A DNA stretch of 64,000 nt from Pseudomonadota bacterium (lineage in GTDB: Bacteria > Pseudomonadota > Gammaproteobacteria > Burkholderiales > Sulfuriferulaceae). The notes below the pieces were generated by a model. That model worked only from the letters and a program-made list of their open reading frames with translations, was not told the DNA's origin and searched no databases. This document shows, in pieces, positions 27,414 through 38,796 of this stretch. The first letter of the stretch is position 1, and the number at the start of each line of letters is the position of its first letter. The translations under genes and the position numbers were made by a program. The stretch is from positions 124,001-188,000 of the forward strand of contig JAJZUW010000003.1 in the NCBI GenBank assembly GCA_021845925.1, written 5' to 3'.

Positions 27414-27520
27414 GCCGGATTCCTGCCATTGGCACAACAATATCAAGTTCATCCAGATGTAGCTGGGCAGCGCATAACGGTCTGCCCAAACCACAAGCCA
27501 GACGAATACAGATCAACCGG

Positions 27521-27829
27521 TCAATCCATCTCTTCTGATTCTGGCCGATTTTCCAGCACTTTTCCGGTCTTGGCATCCACACCCACTTCCTGTTTGTCAC
27601 CATGCGACACAATGTCGAAAGAATAGCGCAATCCGCTACCGCCTTTTTCATATTCGAGCTCTTCATCCGTGATCTTGCCTGGATGCGCCTTCAGTGCAAT
27701 TGTGCGCGCCTGCTCAATACGAATTGCCGCCTTGCTGGCATATTGGTCACCAGTATAGGCGAAACTTACCTGAGTGACTGCCAACAGCAATCCAGCCAAA
27801 CCTACCTTCACCATCATTGTGCGTTGCAT
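27521..27829 (-). CDS. Small secreted PepSY-domain protein
   Basis: 102 residues with an N-terminal signal peptide (VGLAGLLLAVTQVSFA, cleavage after about residue 24) and a PepSY-like body: SKAAIRIEQARTIALKAHPG, then SFDIVSHGDKQEVGVDAKTGKVLE. AGGAAA ribosome site before ATG 27829. PepSY domains often accompany QseBC-like two-component pairs and may be periplasmic modulators; here the gene leads the RR-HK genes on the same strand. Role inferred only from position. Confidence 0.8.
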   Translation of the reverse strand: MQRTMMVKVGLAGLLLAVTQVSFAYTGDQYASKAAIRIEQARTIALKAHPGKITDEELEYEKGGSGLRYSFDIVSHGDKQEVGVDAKTGKVLENRPESEEMD

Positions 27830-27869
27830 TTCGGTTTCCTTGCATGATTATCAATTCCTGGCAACCACT

Positions 27870-27897
27870 ATGACTGCCCGGTGAACACCACTATACT
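27870..27897 (+). promoter_or_regulatory. Possible promoter of gluQRS
   Basis: A good -10 TATACT (27892-27897) with a weak -35 ATGACT (27870-27875) at 16 bases, in the divergent region between the PepSY gene and gluQRS. Confidence 0.4.
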
Positions 27898-27939
27898 GAA
27901 GCAGAATTAGACCTGAATGAGTGTTCTGACCGCACTGCC

Positions 27940-28833
27940 ATGACTCTGACAATCGGCCGGTTTGCGCCTTCTCCCACCGGACCGTTGCATCCGGGTTCCC
28001 TGGTCGCGGCGCTGGGTAGTTTTCTGTCAGCTCGTTCACGCAATGGGCGATGGCTGGTGCGCATGGAAGATGTCGATACCTCCCGCTGTCGCGCGGAACA
28101 CGCCTCTACCATCCTGCACCAGCTGGAACAACTTGGATTTGTCTGGGATGGCCCGATAATCTGGCAATCCCGTCGCCAGCAAGCCTATCTGGCAGCCATC
28201 GAACAGCTGCACAATCAGGTCTATGTCTGCACCTGCACCCGCAAACTGCTGGAGGCGCAAGGGAACACAGAACACTATCCAGGCATCTGCCGTGAGCGCT
28301 CACTCGCAAAAAATGGCCATTACAGCCTGCGGGTCAAGGTACCGAACGCTGAGATCTGCATGACAGACCGCCTGCTTGGTCGCCAGTGTCTTGATCTGGC
28401 CAGTCATGGCGGTGATTTCGTGATCCGGCGTGCGGACGGCATTTTTGCCTACCAGCTGGCTGTGGTGGTGGATGATGCGGCCAGCGGGGTGACTGAAGTC
28501 GTCCGCGGCGCCGACCTGCTCGATTCCACCTTTCGCCAGCGCCATCTGCAAACCTTGCTGGGCTATCCATCGCCAGAATACCTGCATCTGCCCCTGGTGG
28601 TGGATCAGCGAGGCCAGAAGCTGTCCAAACAGCAGAAGGCGGAGCCCATCGATATCCGCCAGCCACTGCCAGCCTTGCAGCTGGCCCTGGCCCGGCTGGG
28701 CCAGCCGGTCAATCCCGACATTGACAGCCTTGCCGGGTTCTGGGCATGGGCACAGGCCAGCTGGGACGAAACGAAGATTCCGCGCAATCCACAGACTTGC
28801 GGCAAGCCAGCATCCGACTCTGGCCAGGATTGA
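27940..28833 (+). CDS. gluQRS: Glutamyl-Q tRNA(Asp) synthetase
   Basis: A truncated GluRS paralog that attaches glutamate to the queuosine base of tRNA-Asp. 297 residues with no anticodon-binding domain, as expected for the family. Motifs: FAPSPTGPLHPGSLVAALGS (HPGS at 17-20), KMSKS-like KLSKQ (227-231) and the zinc site CTC (97-99), Y113 and C117 in HYPGICRER. No clear ribosome site precedes ATG 27940. It converges on mpl with 22 bases between stops. Confidence 0.94.
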   Translation: MTLTIGRFAPSPTGPLHPGSLVAALGSFLSARSRNGRWLVRMEDVDTSRCRAEHASTILHQLEQLGFVWDGPIIWQSRRQQAYLAAIEQLHNQVYVCTCTRKLLEAQGNTEHYPGICRERSLAKNGHYSLRVKVPNAEICMTDRLLGRQCLDLASHGGDFVIRRADGIFAYQLAVVVDDAASGVTEVVRGADLLDSTFRQRHLQTLLGYPSPEYLHLPLVVDQRGQKLSKQQKAEPIDIRQPLPALQLALARLGQPVNPDIDSLAGFWAWAQASWDETKIPRNPQTCGKPASDSGQD

Positions 28834-28855
28834 CCGGAATCGCTTGCAAGGCAGA

Positions 28856-30238
28856 TCACGCCGACCGGTCGGACGGTTGAATCTGACCGACTGCCGGCTC
28901 CTGCAATCGCAAGGCATCCAGCAAACGCTGGTGAATGCCGCCAAATCCGCCATTACTCATGACCAGAATATGATCGCCAGGCCGGGCCGCGGTCACAATG
29001 CCCTGTATCAGTCGATCCAGCTGATCGTTCACGTGCAGCTTTGTTCCCAGCAGCGCCAGGGCATCTGCCACGTCCCAGCCGATGCCACCGGAATAACAGA
29101 ACACCAGATCCGCGGCGTTGAGACTGGCCGGCAAGGCCTCTTTCATGGCGCCCAGCTTCATGGTGTTGGATCTTGGTTCGAGAACGGCCAGAATGCGGGC
29201 CTGGCCAACCTTGTGCCGCAAACCGGCCAGCGTGGTGGAAATGGCTGTTGGATGATGGGCAAAATCATCGTAAACCGTCACACCATGTGCGACGCCTCGT
29301 TGTTCCATCCGCCGTTTGACCCCGGCAAAAGTGGCCAGTGCAGAACAACCTTCTGCCAGCGGCACCCCGGCATGACGGGCTGCCAGCAACGCTGCCATCG
29401 CATTGGCCACATTGTGGCGTCCGATCATCTGCCAGCTCACCTGTCCCTGCAGGACCTGCCCCTCGTAAAGATCAAATACGGACTCTCCTGCACCGGCATG
29501 CCAGCCCTGATCCACATCCGTCCACAATACCGGTGTCCAGCATCCGCGATCGATCACCCGCTGCAGATTGGGTTCCTGATGCGCAACAATCAGGCCATTG
29601 CCAGGTATGGTCCGTACCAGATGATGAAACTGGGTTTCGATGGCAGCCAGATCTGCAAAAATGTCCGCATGATCGTATTCCAGATTGTTCAGGATCGCTG
29701 TTCTGGGACGGTAATGCACAAACTTTGAACGCTTGTCAAAAAACGCCGTGTCATATTCATCGGCTTCAATCACAAAGAACGGACTGTCTGTCAGACGCGC
29801 GGACACGGCAAAATTGCCCGGAATCCCGCCGATCAGAAAGCCGGGATTCAGCCCGGCATGTTCCAGAATCCACGCCAACATGGCAGATGTGCTGGTTTTT
29901 CCGTGCGTTCCGGCAACAGCAAGCACCCACTTTTTAGCCAGCACGTGCTCGGACAGCCATTGCGGCCCGGAAACATAAGGCAAATTCTGGTCGAGAATCG
30001 CTTCCATCAGGGGATTGCCACGTTTGACCACATTGCCGATCACGTACAGGTCTGGTGTCAGTGCCAGCTGTCCGGCGTCGTAACCTTCAATCAGCTCGAT
30101 GCCCAAGGTGCGCAGCTGATCTGACATCGGTGGATAGACCTGACTGTCACATCCGGTGACCCGATGACCGGCAGTGCGCGCAATGGCGGCAATACCGCCC
30201 ATGAACGTACCGCAGATGCCAAGAATGTGAATATGCAT
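28856..30238 (-). CDS. mpl: UDP-N-acetylmuramate:L-Ala-gamma-D-Glu-meso-DAP ligase (peptidoglycan recycling)
   Basis: 460 residues from ATG 30238 (MHIHILGICGTFMGGIAAIA, the family start). ATP loop GTHGKTSTSAMLAWI. The domain order is that of Mur ligases, with a shorter N-terminus than MurC, and IEADEYDTAFFDKRSKF, YDDFAHHPTA, LEPRSNTMKLG typical of Mpl. It reattaches recycled tripeptide to UDP-MurNAc. 4 bases after the small unknown gene, so the two are cotranscribed. Confidence 0.94.
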   Translation of the reverse strand: MHIHILGICGTFMGGIAAIARTAGHRVTGCDSQVYPPMSDQLRTLGIELIEGYDAGQLALTPDLYVIGNVVKRGNPLMEAILDQNLPYVSGPQWLSEHVLAKKWVLAVAGTHGKTSTSAMLAWILEHAGLNPGFLIGGIPGNFAVSARLTDSPFFVIEADEYDTAFFDKRSKFVHYRPRTAILNNLEYDHADIFADLAAIETQFHHLVRTIPGNGLIVAHQEPNLQRVIDRGCWTPVLWTDVDQGWHAGAGESVFDLYEGQVLQGQVSWQMIGRHNVANAMAALLAARHAGVPLAEGCSALATFAGVKRRMEQRGVAHGVTVYDDFAHHPTAISTTLAGLRHKVGQARILAVLEPRSNTMKLGAMKEALPASLNAADLVFCYSGGIGWDVADALALLGTKLHVNDQLDRLIQGIVTAARPGDHILVMSNGGFGGIHQRLLDALRLQEPAVGQIQPSDRSA

Positions 30239-30242
30239 GCGA

Positions 30243-30671
30243 TCAGTTTCCGCCTTCACCCAACGTGCCTTTGGCCAGGTCAATCAGGATATTGTTGTAG
30301 GGCATGACACTGGCGACCGCCAGCAAAAACAGCTCGATGAATTCCGCACGTTCTTTGGCTGGCAGGCTGCTGTCGCGGTTGAAAGTGCCAAACATCGCAT
30401 CGTGAAAAGAGGCGATGTAAAGAATCTTCTTTTTCAGCGTGTCCACATCTGCGATACCAAAGCTGACGGGCTGCTGCAGGACTGGTTCATTCAAGCGCTG
30501 ACGGATGGTATCGTGCAATTCATCCAGATACTCTGCCGCACTGGCGCGGCCATGTTCATCCTGCAGTGTGAACGGCATGCTCAGCTGTTGCCCGGCGCGG
30601 GTTTTCAGCACGACCAGTTTGTGAATCGGTTCTGTGGCCGGGGCAACCCCTGGCGGAAGAATGATGCTCAT
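30243..30671 (-). CDS. Conserved-looking hypothetical protein upstream of mpl
   Basis: 142 residues; I do not recognise the family. No signal peptide or membrane span is apparent. It starts MSIILPPGVAPATEPIHKL, contains EYLDELHDTIRQRLNEPVLQ and VDTLKKKILYIASFHD, and ends ILIDLAKGTLGEGGN; mainly alpha-helical by composition. A strong GGGAGG ribosome site precedes ATG 30671, and the stop is 4 bases before mpl, so it is a real gene and is probably translated with mpl. A role in wall recycling would be a guess from position only. Confidence 0.7.
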   Translation of the reverse strand: MSIILPPGVAPATEPIHKLVVLKTRAGQQLSMPFTLQDEHGRASAAEYLDELHDTIRQRLNEPVLQQPVSFGIADVDTLKKKILYIASFHDAMFGTFNRDSSLPAKERAEFIELFLLAVASVMPYNNILIDLAKGTLGEGGN

Positions 30672-30711
30672 GATACCTCCCGGATTTCAACAATAGGCGC
30701 CTGATATGGCA

Positions 30712-31659
30712 TCAGGCCAGAATGACCAGCCAGGCTGGCAAGGTCAACTGGAACAGAATGGTGGTCCAGGCAATGATCAGGGCGGTCAGCTCGACATCCA
30801 GACTGTAGCGGTCTGCCAGGCTCAGCGCCATCAGCATGGTGGGAACACCGCTTTCCAGAACGGCCGCTGCCTGCGCAGGATGTAGCGTGCCATACCACTG
30901 GCGTGCAATCAACCAGATCAAACCCGGCAGGATCACCAGTTTCCACAGGATGATAAAGCCCGCCTCGCGTCGGGGCACCAGTTGACCCCACGGAATGGAC
31001 AATCCGAGCATCAACAACATCACTGGCACTGCCGGCTGGCCAATAAAGTGTGCGGCATGTACCAGTTTGTCCAGCGGCCAGCCTGTGTGTGCCAGCAGTA
31101 TACCAGCTGCAAAGGCCCACACTGGCGGTAGTTTCAGCCAGTTGATCACCGGATGTCCTGGATCACGTACTTTTCCGCCAATGTGAGTGGCCACCCACAC
31201 GCCTGCCGCCCACAGCATGGGAGTGGATGCGCCCATGTCTGCAAAAACAGCATATTGTCCGCCGGCTTCGCCATCAATGAAATGCAGTACTGGATAGCCC
31301 ATGAACAGCACGTTGCCAAACATGCCCGACAGCATCAGCGCCGCGCGAGTGGTCGAAGGCATGTGTGTGCGCTGGCCAAACCAGCCGGTCAGAACATGCA
31401 GCATTCCCCAGGACAGAAAAATGCTGATCATCATCAGCAGGGGCACTGACAGCAGTTCGGCGTCAAAGTGCGCGGTTGCCGCCGAGGCAAACAGCAGGGC
31501 GGGGGCAAACAGATTGATCACGACGGTGCTGATGTGCCGGCGCACCGACATCACACCATCTATACCCAGGTAGCGTCGCCACCAGCCGCCGGCTGCAATC
31601 AGCAACGCTACTGGCAGCATGACCTCCAGCATCAGATCCCGGTAAACCACTTGCGGCAT
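30712..31659 (-). CDS. AEC-family (auxin efflux carrier-like) permease
   Basis: 315 residues and about ten hydrophobic spans. AEC features: N-terminal MLEVMLPVALLIAAGGWWRR, INLFAPALLFAS, FGNVLFMGYPVLHF, and the second repeat with MLLMLGLSIPWGQL and ALSLADRYSLD near the end. Family members export small acids such as malate or malonate; substrate not determinable here. AAGGAAT ribosome site before ATG 31659. 40 bases before the unknown gene that precedes mpl. Confidence 0.82.
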   Translation of the reverse strand: MPQVVYRDLMLEVMLPVALLIAAGGWWRRYLGIDGVMSVRRHISTVVINLFAPALLFASAATAHFDAELLSVPLLMMISIFLSWGMLHVLTGWFGQRTHMPSTTRAALMLSGMFGNVLFMGYPVLHFIDGEAGGQYAVFADMGASTPMLWAAGVWVATHIGGKVRDPGHPVINWLKLPPVWAFAAGILLAHTGWPLDKLVHAAHFIGQPAVPVMLLMLGLSIPWGQLVPRREAGFIILWKLVILPGLIWLIARQWYGTLHPAQAAAVLESGVPTMLMALSLADRYSLDVELTALIIAWTTILFQLTLPAWLVILA

Positions 31660-31738
31660 GTTTTATTCCTTGCGCAAAACCATTCGACCCCATCATTCCG
31701 GTGCAACCGTTTCGTCCAGTGGACGCCCGTTCTGATGA

Positions 31739-31767
31739 TTGACAGGGAAGAATGTCGATTCTATCAT
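31739..31767 (+). promoter_or_regulatory. Sigma-70 promoter of nrtR-nadA-lnt
   Basis: Perfect -35 TTGACA (31739-31744), 17 bases, -10 TATCAT (31762-31767). Transcription would start near 31774, inside the palindrome described next. Confidence 0.75.
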
Positions 31768-31771
31768 TCAG

Positions 31772-31786
31772 GTGTATTTTTTACAC
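31772..31786. promoter_or_regulatory. Candidate NrtR operator (GTGTA-N5-TACAC)
   Basis: A 15-bp palindrome, GTGTA TTTTT TACAC, overlaps the expected transcription start and ends 8 bases before the nrtR ATG. The position would block transcription when occupied and imply autoregulation. Assignment to NrtR is inferred from the adjacent gene; I cannot confirm the consensus for this lineage. Confidence 0.55.
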
Positions 31787-31794
31787 TTTTTGCC

Positions 31795-32463
31795 ATGACT
31801 TTCTGTTATGACTATGCTCGTCCGGCGGTTACCACTGACATTGCAGTGTTTACCATCCAGGACCAACGCCTGGCCGTGCTGCTGATCCAGCGCGGCGGAG
31901 AGCCTTTTGCCGGTCACTGGGCGTTGCCAGGCGGGTTTGTCGAAGCAGATGAGACACTGGAAGCCTGCGCATTGCGTGAACTGGCGGAAGAAACCGGTAT
32001 TCAGGGTGTCTGGCTTGAGCAACTGTATACGTTTGGCAATCCGGAGCGCGATCCGCGTGACCGCGTGATCAGCGTTGCTTATTTCGCCCTGGTGCCAATG
32101 GCGTCCCTGAATCCGCGTGCTGGCTCCGATGCGCAGGATGCGCGCTGGTTTTTCATTGATGACCTGCCTGAACTTGCCTTTGACCACCGCGACATTCTTG
32201 ACCTGGCACAGCACCGGTTGCGCGCCAAGCTCGATTATTCCACGGTTGCTTTCAGTTTCATGAATGAAACCTTTACCTTGGGCGAATTACAGACAGTCTA
32301 TGAAATTGTGCGCGGCGAAACCCTCGACAAACGCAATTTCCGCAAATTTGTCAAATCTCTCAATCTGGTCGAAGACGCGGGTGCCACCCGTCGCAACGGA
32401 ACGCATAAACCTGCGCGACTGTATCGCCTGATTCAACCCGGCCATCTCCATTACATCCGATGA
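31795..32463 (+). CDS. NrtR-type Nudix transcriptional regulator of NAD synthesis
   Basis: 222 residues from ATG 31795. An N-terminal Nudix domain (residues about 10-140) is followed by a winged-helix DNA-binding domain (about 145-222: [50 protein letters not shown]), the NrtR architecture. The Nudix box is complete: G47-x5-E53-x7-R61-E62-L-x-E65-E66-x-G68-I69. Known NrtR proteins repress NAD genes and sense ADP-ribose. nadA begins 10 bases downstream, which strongly supports the assignment. No ribosome site precedes the ATG, so the start may depend on the short leader. An upstream ATG at 31735 precedes the promoter and is rejected. Confidence 0.88.
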   Translation: MTFCYDYARPAVTTDIAVFTIQDQRLAVLLIQRGGEPFAGHWALPGGFVEADETLEACALRELAEETGIQGVWLEQLYTFGNPERDPRDRVISVAYFALVPMASLNPRAGSDAQDARWFFIDDLPELAFDHRDILDLAQHRLRAKLDYSTVAFSFMNETFTLGELQTVYEIVRGETLDKRNFRKFVKSLNLVEDAGATRRNGTHKPARLYRLIQPGHLHYIR

Positions 32464-32473
32464 TGAGGCGCCC

Positions 32474-33508
32474 ATGAACGCCATACCAGCCATTCCGTTG
32501 ATAACCGCACCGCCGATGATCGAGGAGACCCTGTCCTCCGATGAGCGCGTTCTGCTCATCAATCGCATCCGGAATCTTCTGCAACAGCAGAACGCCGTTC
32601 TGATCGCGCATTATTATACCTCCGCCGATTTGCAGGAACTGGCCGAGGAAACGGGAGGATGTGTTTCCGATTCACTGGAAATGGCCCGTTTTGGTCATGC
32701 GCATGCCGCGCAAACCTTGGTCGTGGCCGGCGTTCGTTTCATGGGCGAAACCGCCAAACTGCTGAATCCGGAAAAGCGGGTGCTGATGCCCGACCTGCAT
32801 GCCGAATGCTCGCTGGATCTGTCCTGTCCGGCAGACAGCTTCAGTGCGTTCTGCGATGCCCACCCCGAACGGGAAGTGGTTGTTTATGCCAATACATCCG
32901 CCGCAGTCAAGGCACGTGCGGACTGGGTGGTCACATCCGGAATGGCCGTCTCACTGATCCGGCATCTGCATGAGCAAGGCAAGTCCATTCTGTGGGCTCC
33001 TGACCGCCATCTGGGTGATTATGTCCGTTCGGTAACCGGTGCAGACATGCTGCTCTGGCAGGGCGGATGCGTGGTGCACGAAGCTTTTCGTGCCGATGCC
33101 CTGCAAGCCCTGAAGGCCGAGCATCCAGAGGCGGCGGTGCTGGTCCACCCTGAATCTCCTGCAGCAGTCATTGCCATGGCCGATGTGGTCGGCTCGACAA
33201 CCCAACTGATTCATGCTGTTAAATCACTTCCGAATCATACGTTTATCGTTGCAACCGACAATGGCATCTTTCACAAGATGCGTCAGGCTGCGCCCGACCG
33301 CACCCTGATCGAAGCACCAACTGCTGGTGTCGGCGCGACTTGTCGCAGTTGTGCCCATTGCCCCTGGATGGCCATGAACGGTCTGCGTAACCTGGCTCAA
33401 GTTCTCGAAACCGGTCAAAACGAAATTGTCGTTGACCCGATTCACATTCAACCGGCCGCGCGCGCGATCCAGCGTCTGCTGGATTTTTCTGCCGCACAGC
33501 GCCGATGA
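32474..33508 (+). CDS. nadA: Quinolinate synthase NadA
   Basis: Condenses iminoaspartate with dihydroxyacetone phosphate to quinolinate, the NAD precursor; carries an oxygen-sensitive [4Fe-4S] cluster. 344 residues. Cluster ligands C112 (AECSLDLSC), C199 (GGCVVHEAF) and C296 ([10 protein letters not shown]) are present. Substrate motifs [13 protein letters not shown] and [15 protein letters not shown] are intact. GAGG ribosome site. nadB and nadC are not in the window. Predicted to be under NrtR control, and coupled to lnt by an ATGA overlap. Confidence 0.96.
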   Translation: MNAIPAIPLITAPPMIEETLSSDERVLLINRIRNLLQQQNAVLIAHYYTSADLQELAEETGGCVSDSLEMARFGHAHAAQTLVVAGVRFMGETAKLLNPEKRVLMPDLHAECSLDLSCPADSFSAFCDAHPEREVVVYANTSAAVKARADWVVTSGMAVSLIRHLHEQGKSILWAPDRHLGDYVRSVTGADMLLWQGGCVVHEAFRADALQALKAEHPEAAVLVHPESPAAVIAMADVVGSTTQLIHAVKSLPNHTFIVATDNGIFHKMRQAAPDRTLIEAPTAGVGATCRSCAHCPWMAMNGLRNLAQVLETGQNEIVVDPIHIQPAARAIQRLLDFSAAQRR

Positions 33509-35001
33509 AATCCGGCCAGTCAGCAGATATTCACGCACACAGCTCCCTGTCACCCATCCGCCAGTATCTGGCCGGATTGGCTGCGCTGTGCTGTGGCGCC
33601 ACAAGCCCGTTGGGATTTTCGCCTTATCACTGGTATGGCCTGTCAATTCTGGCCGTTTCGCTGTTGTTCTGGCTGTGGCGGGTCGATCCAGTCCATGCTG
33701 GCCGGCATGGCTGGCTGTTTGGTGTTGGCTGGTTTGCCAGCGGAACGTCCTGGCTGTATGTCACCATGCATGATTATGGCCACTTGTCGGCCTGGCTATC
33801 GGTTCTACTGATTGCCGTTTTTGCCGCGTATCTCGCCTTGTTTCACGGACTCACCGGCTGGCTTTCCTGTCGTTTCAAACGCACAACCCCTCTGCAACTG
33901 GCCGCCCTGTGGACGCTGACCGAATGGGTACGCAGTTGGCTGTTTACCGGCTTTCCCTGGCTGATGCTCGGCTATAGCCAGGTGCCACAGTCGCCTCTGG
34001 CTGGCTTTGCACCGGTTGGCGGCATTCTGGCAGTCACTTTTGTGACCGCTCTGACAGCAGCCTGGCTGTCCAGACCTGGTTTGCGTTCTGCTGGTTTTGT
34101 GCTGCTGTTGGTTGCGTCTGGTTATCTGGCCGCCCAGATTGCCTGGACACAGCCGGCATCCGCCCCAGTCAGCGTTTCTCTCCTGCAGGGGAATATCGAC
34201 GAAGGGCAGAAGTGGCGCAGTGATGCTCTGGAATTGACACTGATCCGTTATGCACGCATGGCACAAGCCAGCCAGGCCCGATTGATTGTACTGCCTGAAA
34301 CCGCAATTCCGGTTTTTTCAGATGAAATTCCCCAGTTGTATCTGGACGATCTGTCGGCCAAGGCCAAACTTCGCGGCGGCGACGTGCTGTACGGCATTCC
34401 GGAAAACCATGATGGTGTCTATTTCAACAGTCTGATGAGTACCGGAAGCAGTCCTGCCCAGATTTACCGCAAGGTTCATCTGGTTCCGTTTGGAGAATTT
34501 GTTCCCATGCATCGGCTGATCGGCAAGCTGCTGGATATTCTGGCCTTGCCGATGTCCGACTTTTCCAGCGGCGCACCAGACCAGCCGCCGCTGCAGGTTG
34601 CCGGCCAGCAGATCGGCGCGGACATCTGCTACGAAGATGCGTTTGGCAATGAAATCCGACATGCCTTGCCGGCCGCCAGCATGTTGGTCAATGTCACCAA
34701 CGATGGCTGGTTTGGCCCGGGCAATGCGCCCTGGCAGCACCTGCAGATGTCGCAGGCCCGCGCCATGGAAACCGGACGTTACATGCTGCGCGCCACCAAT
34801 ACTGGCGTGACCGCCATTATCAACACCCATGGGCAACTAGTGGCCCATCTGCCCATTTTTACCCAGGGCACGCTGAACGGGTACGCGCGAAGTTATCGCG
34901 GAGCAACCCCGTACGTGCGCTTTGGCGATGCGCCTATTCTGCTGCTGGCCGGCCTGGTGCTGATAGCCGGGGTGATTGGGTCACGGCGTGCGCCGGGCTG
35001 A
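33505..35001 (+). CDS. lnt: Apolipoprotein N-acyltransferase
   Basis: Adds the third acyl chain to the N-terminal cysteine of lipoproteins in the inner membrane. 498 residues: N-terminal part with about six to seven hydrophobic spans ([28 protein letters not shown] and others), then a periplasmic nitrilase domain with the E265 (LPETAIPVF), K323 ([14 protein letters not shown]), C375 (DICYEDAFG) triad. Ends with one more span. Overlaps the nadA stop (ATGA). Its 3' end is only 5 bases from the convergent gyrB stop. Confidence 0.94.
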   Translation: MKSGQSADIHAHSSLSPIRQYLAGLAALCCGATSPLGFSPYHWYGLSILAVSLLFWLWRVDPVHAGRHGWLFGVGWFASGTSWLYVTMHDYGHLSAWLSVLLIAVFAAYLALFHGLTGWLSCRFKRTTPLQLAALWTLTEWVRSWLFTGFPWLMLGYSQVPQSPLAGFAPVGGILAVTFVTALTAAWLSRPGLRSAGFVLLLVASGYLAAQIAWTQPASAPVSVSLLQGNIDEGQKWRSDALELTLIRYARMAQASQARLIVLPETAIPVFSDEIPQLYLDDLSAKAKLRGGDVLYGIPENHDGVYFNSLMSTGSSPAQIYRKVHLVPFGEFVPMHRLIGKLLDILALPMSDFSSGAPDQPPLQVAGQQIGADICYEDAFGNEIRHALPAASMLVNVTNDGWFGPGNAPWQHLQMSQARAMETGRYMLRATNTGVTAIINTHGQLVAHLPIFTQGTLNGYARSYRGATPYVRFGDAPILLLAGLVLIAGVIGSRRAPG

Positions 35002-35006
35002 ACGAA

Positions 35007-37406
<2,400 letters not shown>

Positions 37407-37434
37407 TCAATCAGGGGAAGGGGTGCCGGGAAAA

Positions 37435-37450
37435 TGTTTCACGTGAAACA
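37435..37450. promoter_or_regulatory. parS centromere site 1
   Basis: TGTTTCACGTGAAACA, an exact match to the 16-bp chromosomal parS consensus, within an 18-bp perfect palindrome. It lies between gyrB and dnaN, about 1.3 kb from the DnaA boxes. ParB encoded in this window should bind and spread here. Confidence 0.93.
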
Positions 37451-37520
37451 TCATCAGAATGCACAATGCCAGCTTGGCAGGCCATCCGTAACCATACACA
37501 TCACAGTGGCCTGTTGTCTG

Positions 37521-38627
37521 TCAGATGCGCATTGGCATTATAACGTACTTGTAACCAGGATCATCCGGGATTGTCATCAGCATACTGCTGTTGGCATCGC
37601 CAAAATGACATTCCACCACATCGCTGTCCAGCTGATTCAATGCATCCAGCAGGTACGACACATTAAAACCGATATCAAGGGCATCGCCACGGTATTCCAC
37701 CTCAATCTCTTCTTGTGCTTCTTCCTGCTCGTTGTTGTTGCAGATAACTTTCATTTCATTCAACGACAGAACAAGCCGAACACCACGGAATTTTTCATTG
37801 GACAGGATGGCAGCACGTTGCAATGACTGTTGCATGGTGATCCGGTTGATGGCCAGCAAATTCTGATGGGTGGTCGGAATCACCCGGTGATAGTCGGGGA
37901 ACTTGCCGTCGATCACTTTTGAAATCAGTTCCACTTGGCCGATGTCAAAGCCGATCTGGTTGTCATACAGATGAATTCGAACCGGATCGTCTTCACTGGC
38001 CAGCATCTTGATCAGTTCATTGACTGTTTTACGTGGAATGATGACTTCCTTGTGCTGGAAATTCTGTGGCACAGCCATCGTTGCCAGGCACAACCGATGC
38101 CCATCGGTGGCAACCACGGTGATTTGCTGGTTTTCCAGCACCAGCAACATGCCATTCAGGTAGTAACGGATATCCTGCTGCGCCATGGCGTAGTGCACGC
38201 GCAGAATCAATTTACGCAGATTGGCTTGCGACAGTTCAAAAGACGACTCTGCCTGTTCCGGCGGTTTGATCACCGGAAAATCTTCAGCAGGCAATGTCTG
38301 CAGACTGAAGCGACTCTTTTGTGCGCGGATCTGCAGCTGATGATCGACCGATTCAAGCTTGAGACTGGCTTCGCTGGTCAATGCCCGGCAGATATCCAGA
38401 ATTTTGCGGGCAGAAACGGTAACGGCAAAATCCTGCCCAGGCTGGTTTTTGGCAACGTTGACCCGAATCTGGATTTCCATGTCGGAAGCCAGTATCGATA
38501 GCACGTCATCTTTCTGTTCGATGAGGACATTGGACAGAATGGGCAGGGTATGCCGTTTTTCGACAATGCCACTGACTGTCTGCAAGGGTTGCAGCAGTAC
38601 ATCTCGTGATATCTCTAGTAATACCAT
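37521..38627 (-). CDS. dnaN: DNA polymerase III beta subunit (sliding clamp)
   Basis: 368 residues, three clamp repeats: N-terminal MVLLEISRDVLLQPLQTVSGIVEKRHTLPIL (split here to its recognisable pieces: SGIVEKRHTLPILSN), middle FELSQANLRKLILRVHYAMAQQD region and HRLCLATM, C-terminal YLLDALNQLDSD and YKYVIMPMRI end. Works as a dimer ring that tethers Pol III to DNA. Sits between dnaA and gyrB in the usual order. Confidence 0.97.
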   Translation of the reverse strand: MVLLEISRDVLLQPLQTVSGIVEKRHTLPILSNVLIEQKDDVLSILASDMEIQIRVNVAKNQPGQDFAVTVSARKILDICRALTSEASLKLESVDHQLQIRAQKSRFSLQTLPAEDFPVIKPPEQAESSFELSQANLRKLILRVHYAMAQQDIRYYLNGMLLVLENQQITVVATDGHRLCLATMAVPQNFQHKEVIIPRKTVNELIKMLASEDDPVRIHLYDNQIGFDIGQVELISKVIDGKFPDYHRVIPTTHQNLLAINRITMQQSLQRAAILSNEKFRGVRLVLSLNEMKVICNNNEQEEAQEEIEVEYRGDALDIGFNVSYLLDALNQLDSDVVECHFGDANSSMLMTIPDDPGYKYVIMPMRI

Positions 38628-38751
38628 ATTTGTATAACCTTAATAATTAAGTCAGGTACAAAACTGTTGAAAATGAGAATTTCATGTTTTTAATCAGCAA
38701 CATGAATCAAATTTCCAGTCGGTATGAATCCTGTTTTCCCTGTTGGGGAAT

Positions 38752-38760
38752 TGTGGATAA
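38752..38760 (-). promoter_or_regulatory. DnaA box 1
   Basis: TGTGGATAA, the exact reverse complement of TTATCCACA, in the dnaA-dnaN intergenic region; paired in inverted orientation with box 2, with 27 bases between them. Confidence 0.8.
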
Positions 38761-38787
38761 TTTTTTCGGTTTCAGGTTCACAGCTGG

Positions 38788-38796
38788 TTATCCACA
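38788..38796 (+). promoter_or_regulatory. DnaA box 2
   Basis: TTATCCACA, exact consensus, followed within 16 bases by the dnaA stop region. It faces box 1. Confidence 0.8.

Noticed and set aside
31735-31794. Longer N-terminus for the NrtR-type regulator starting at ATG 31735
   Set aside because: It would begin upstream of the -35 box of the promoter, and the extension does not match the family.
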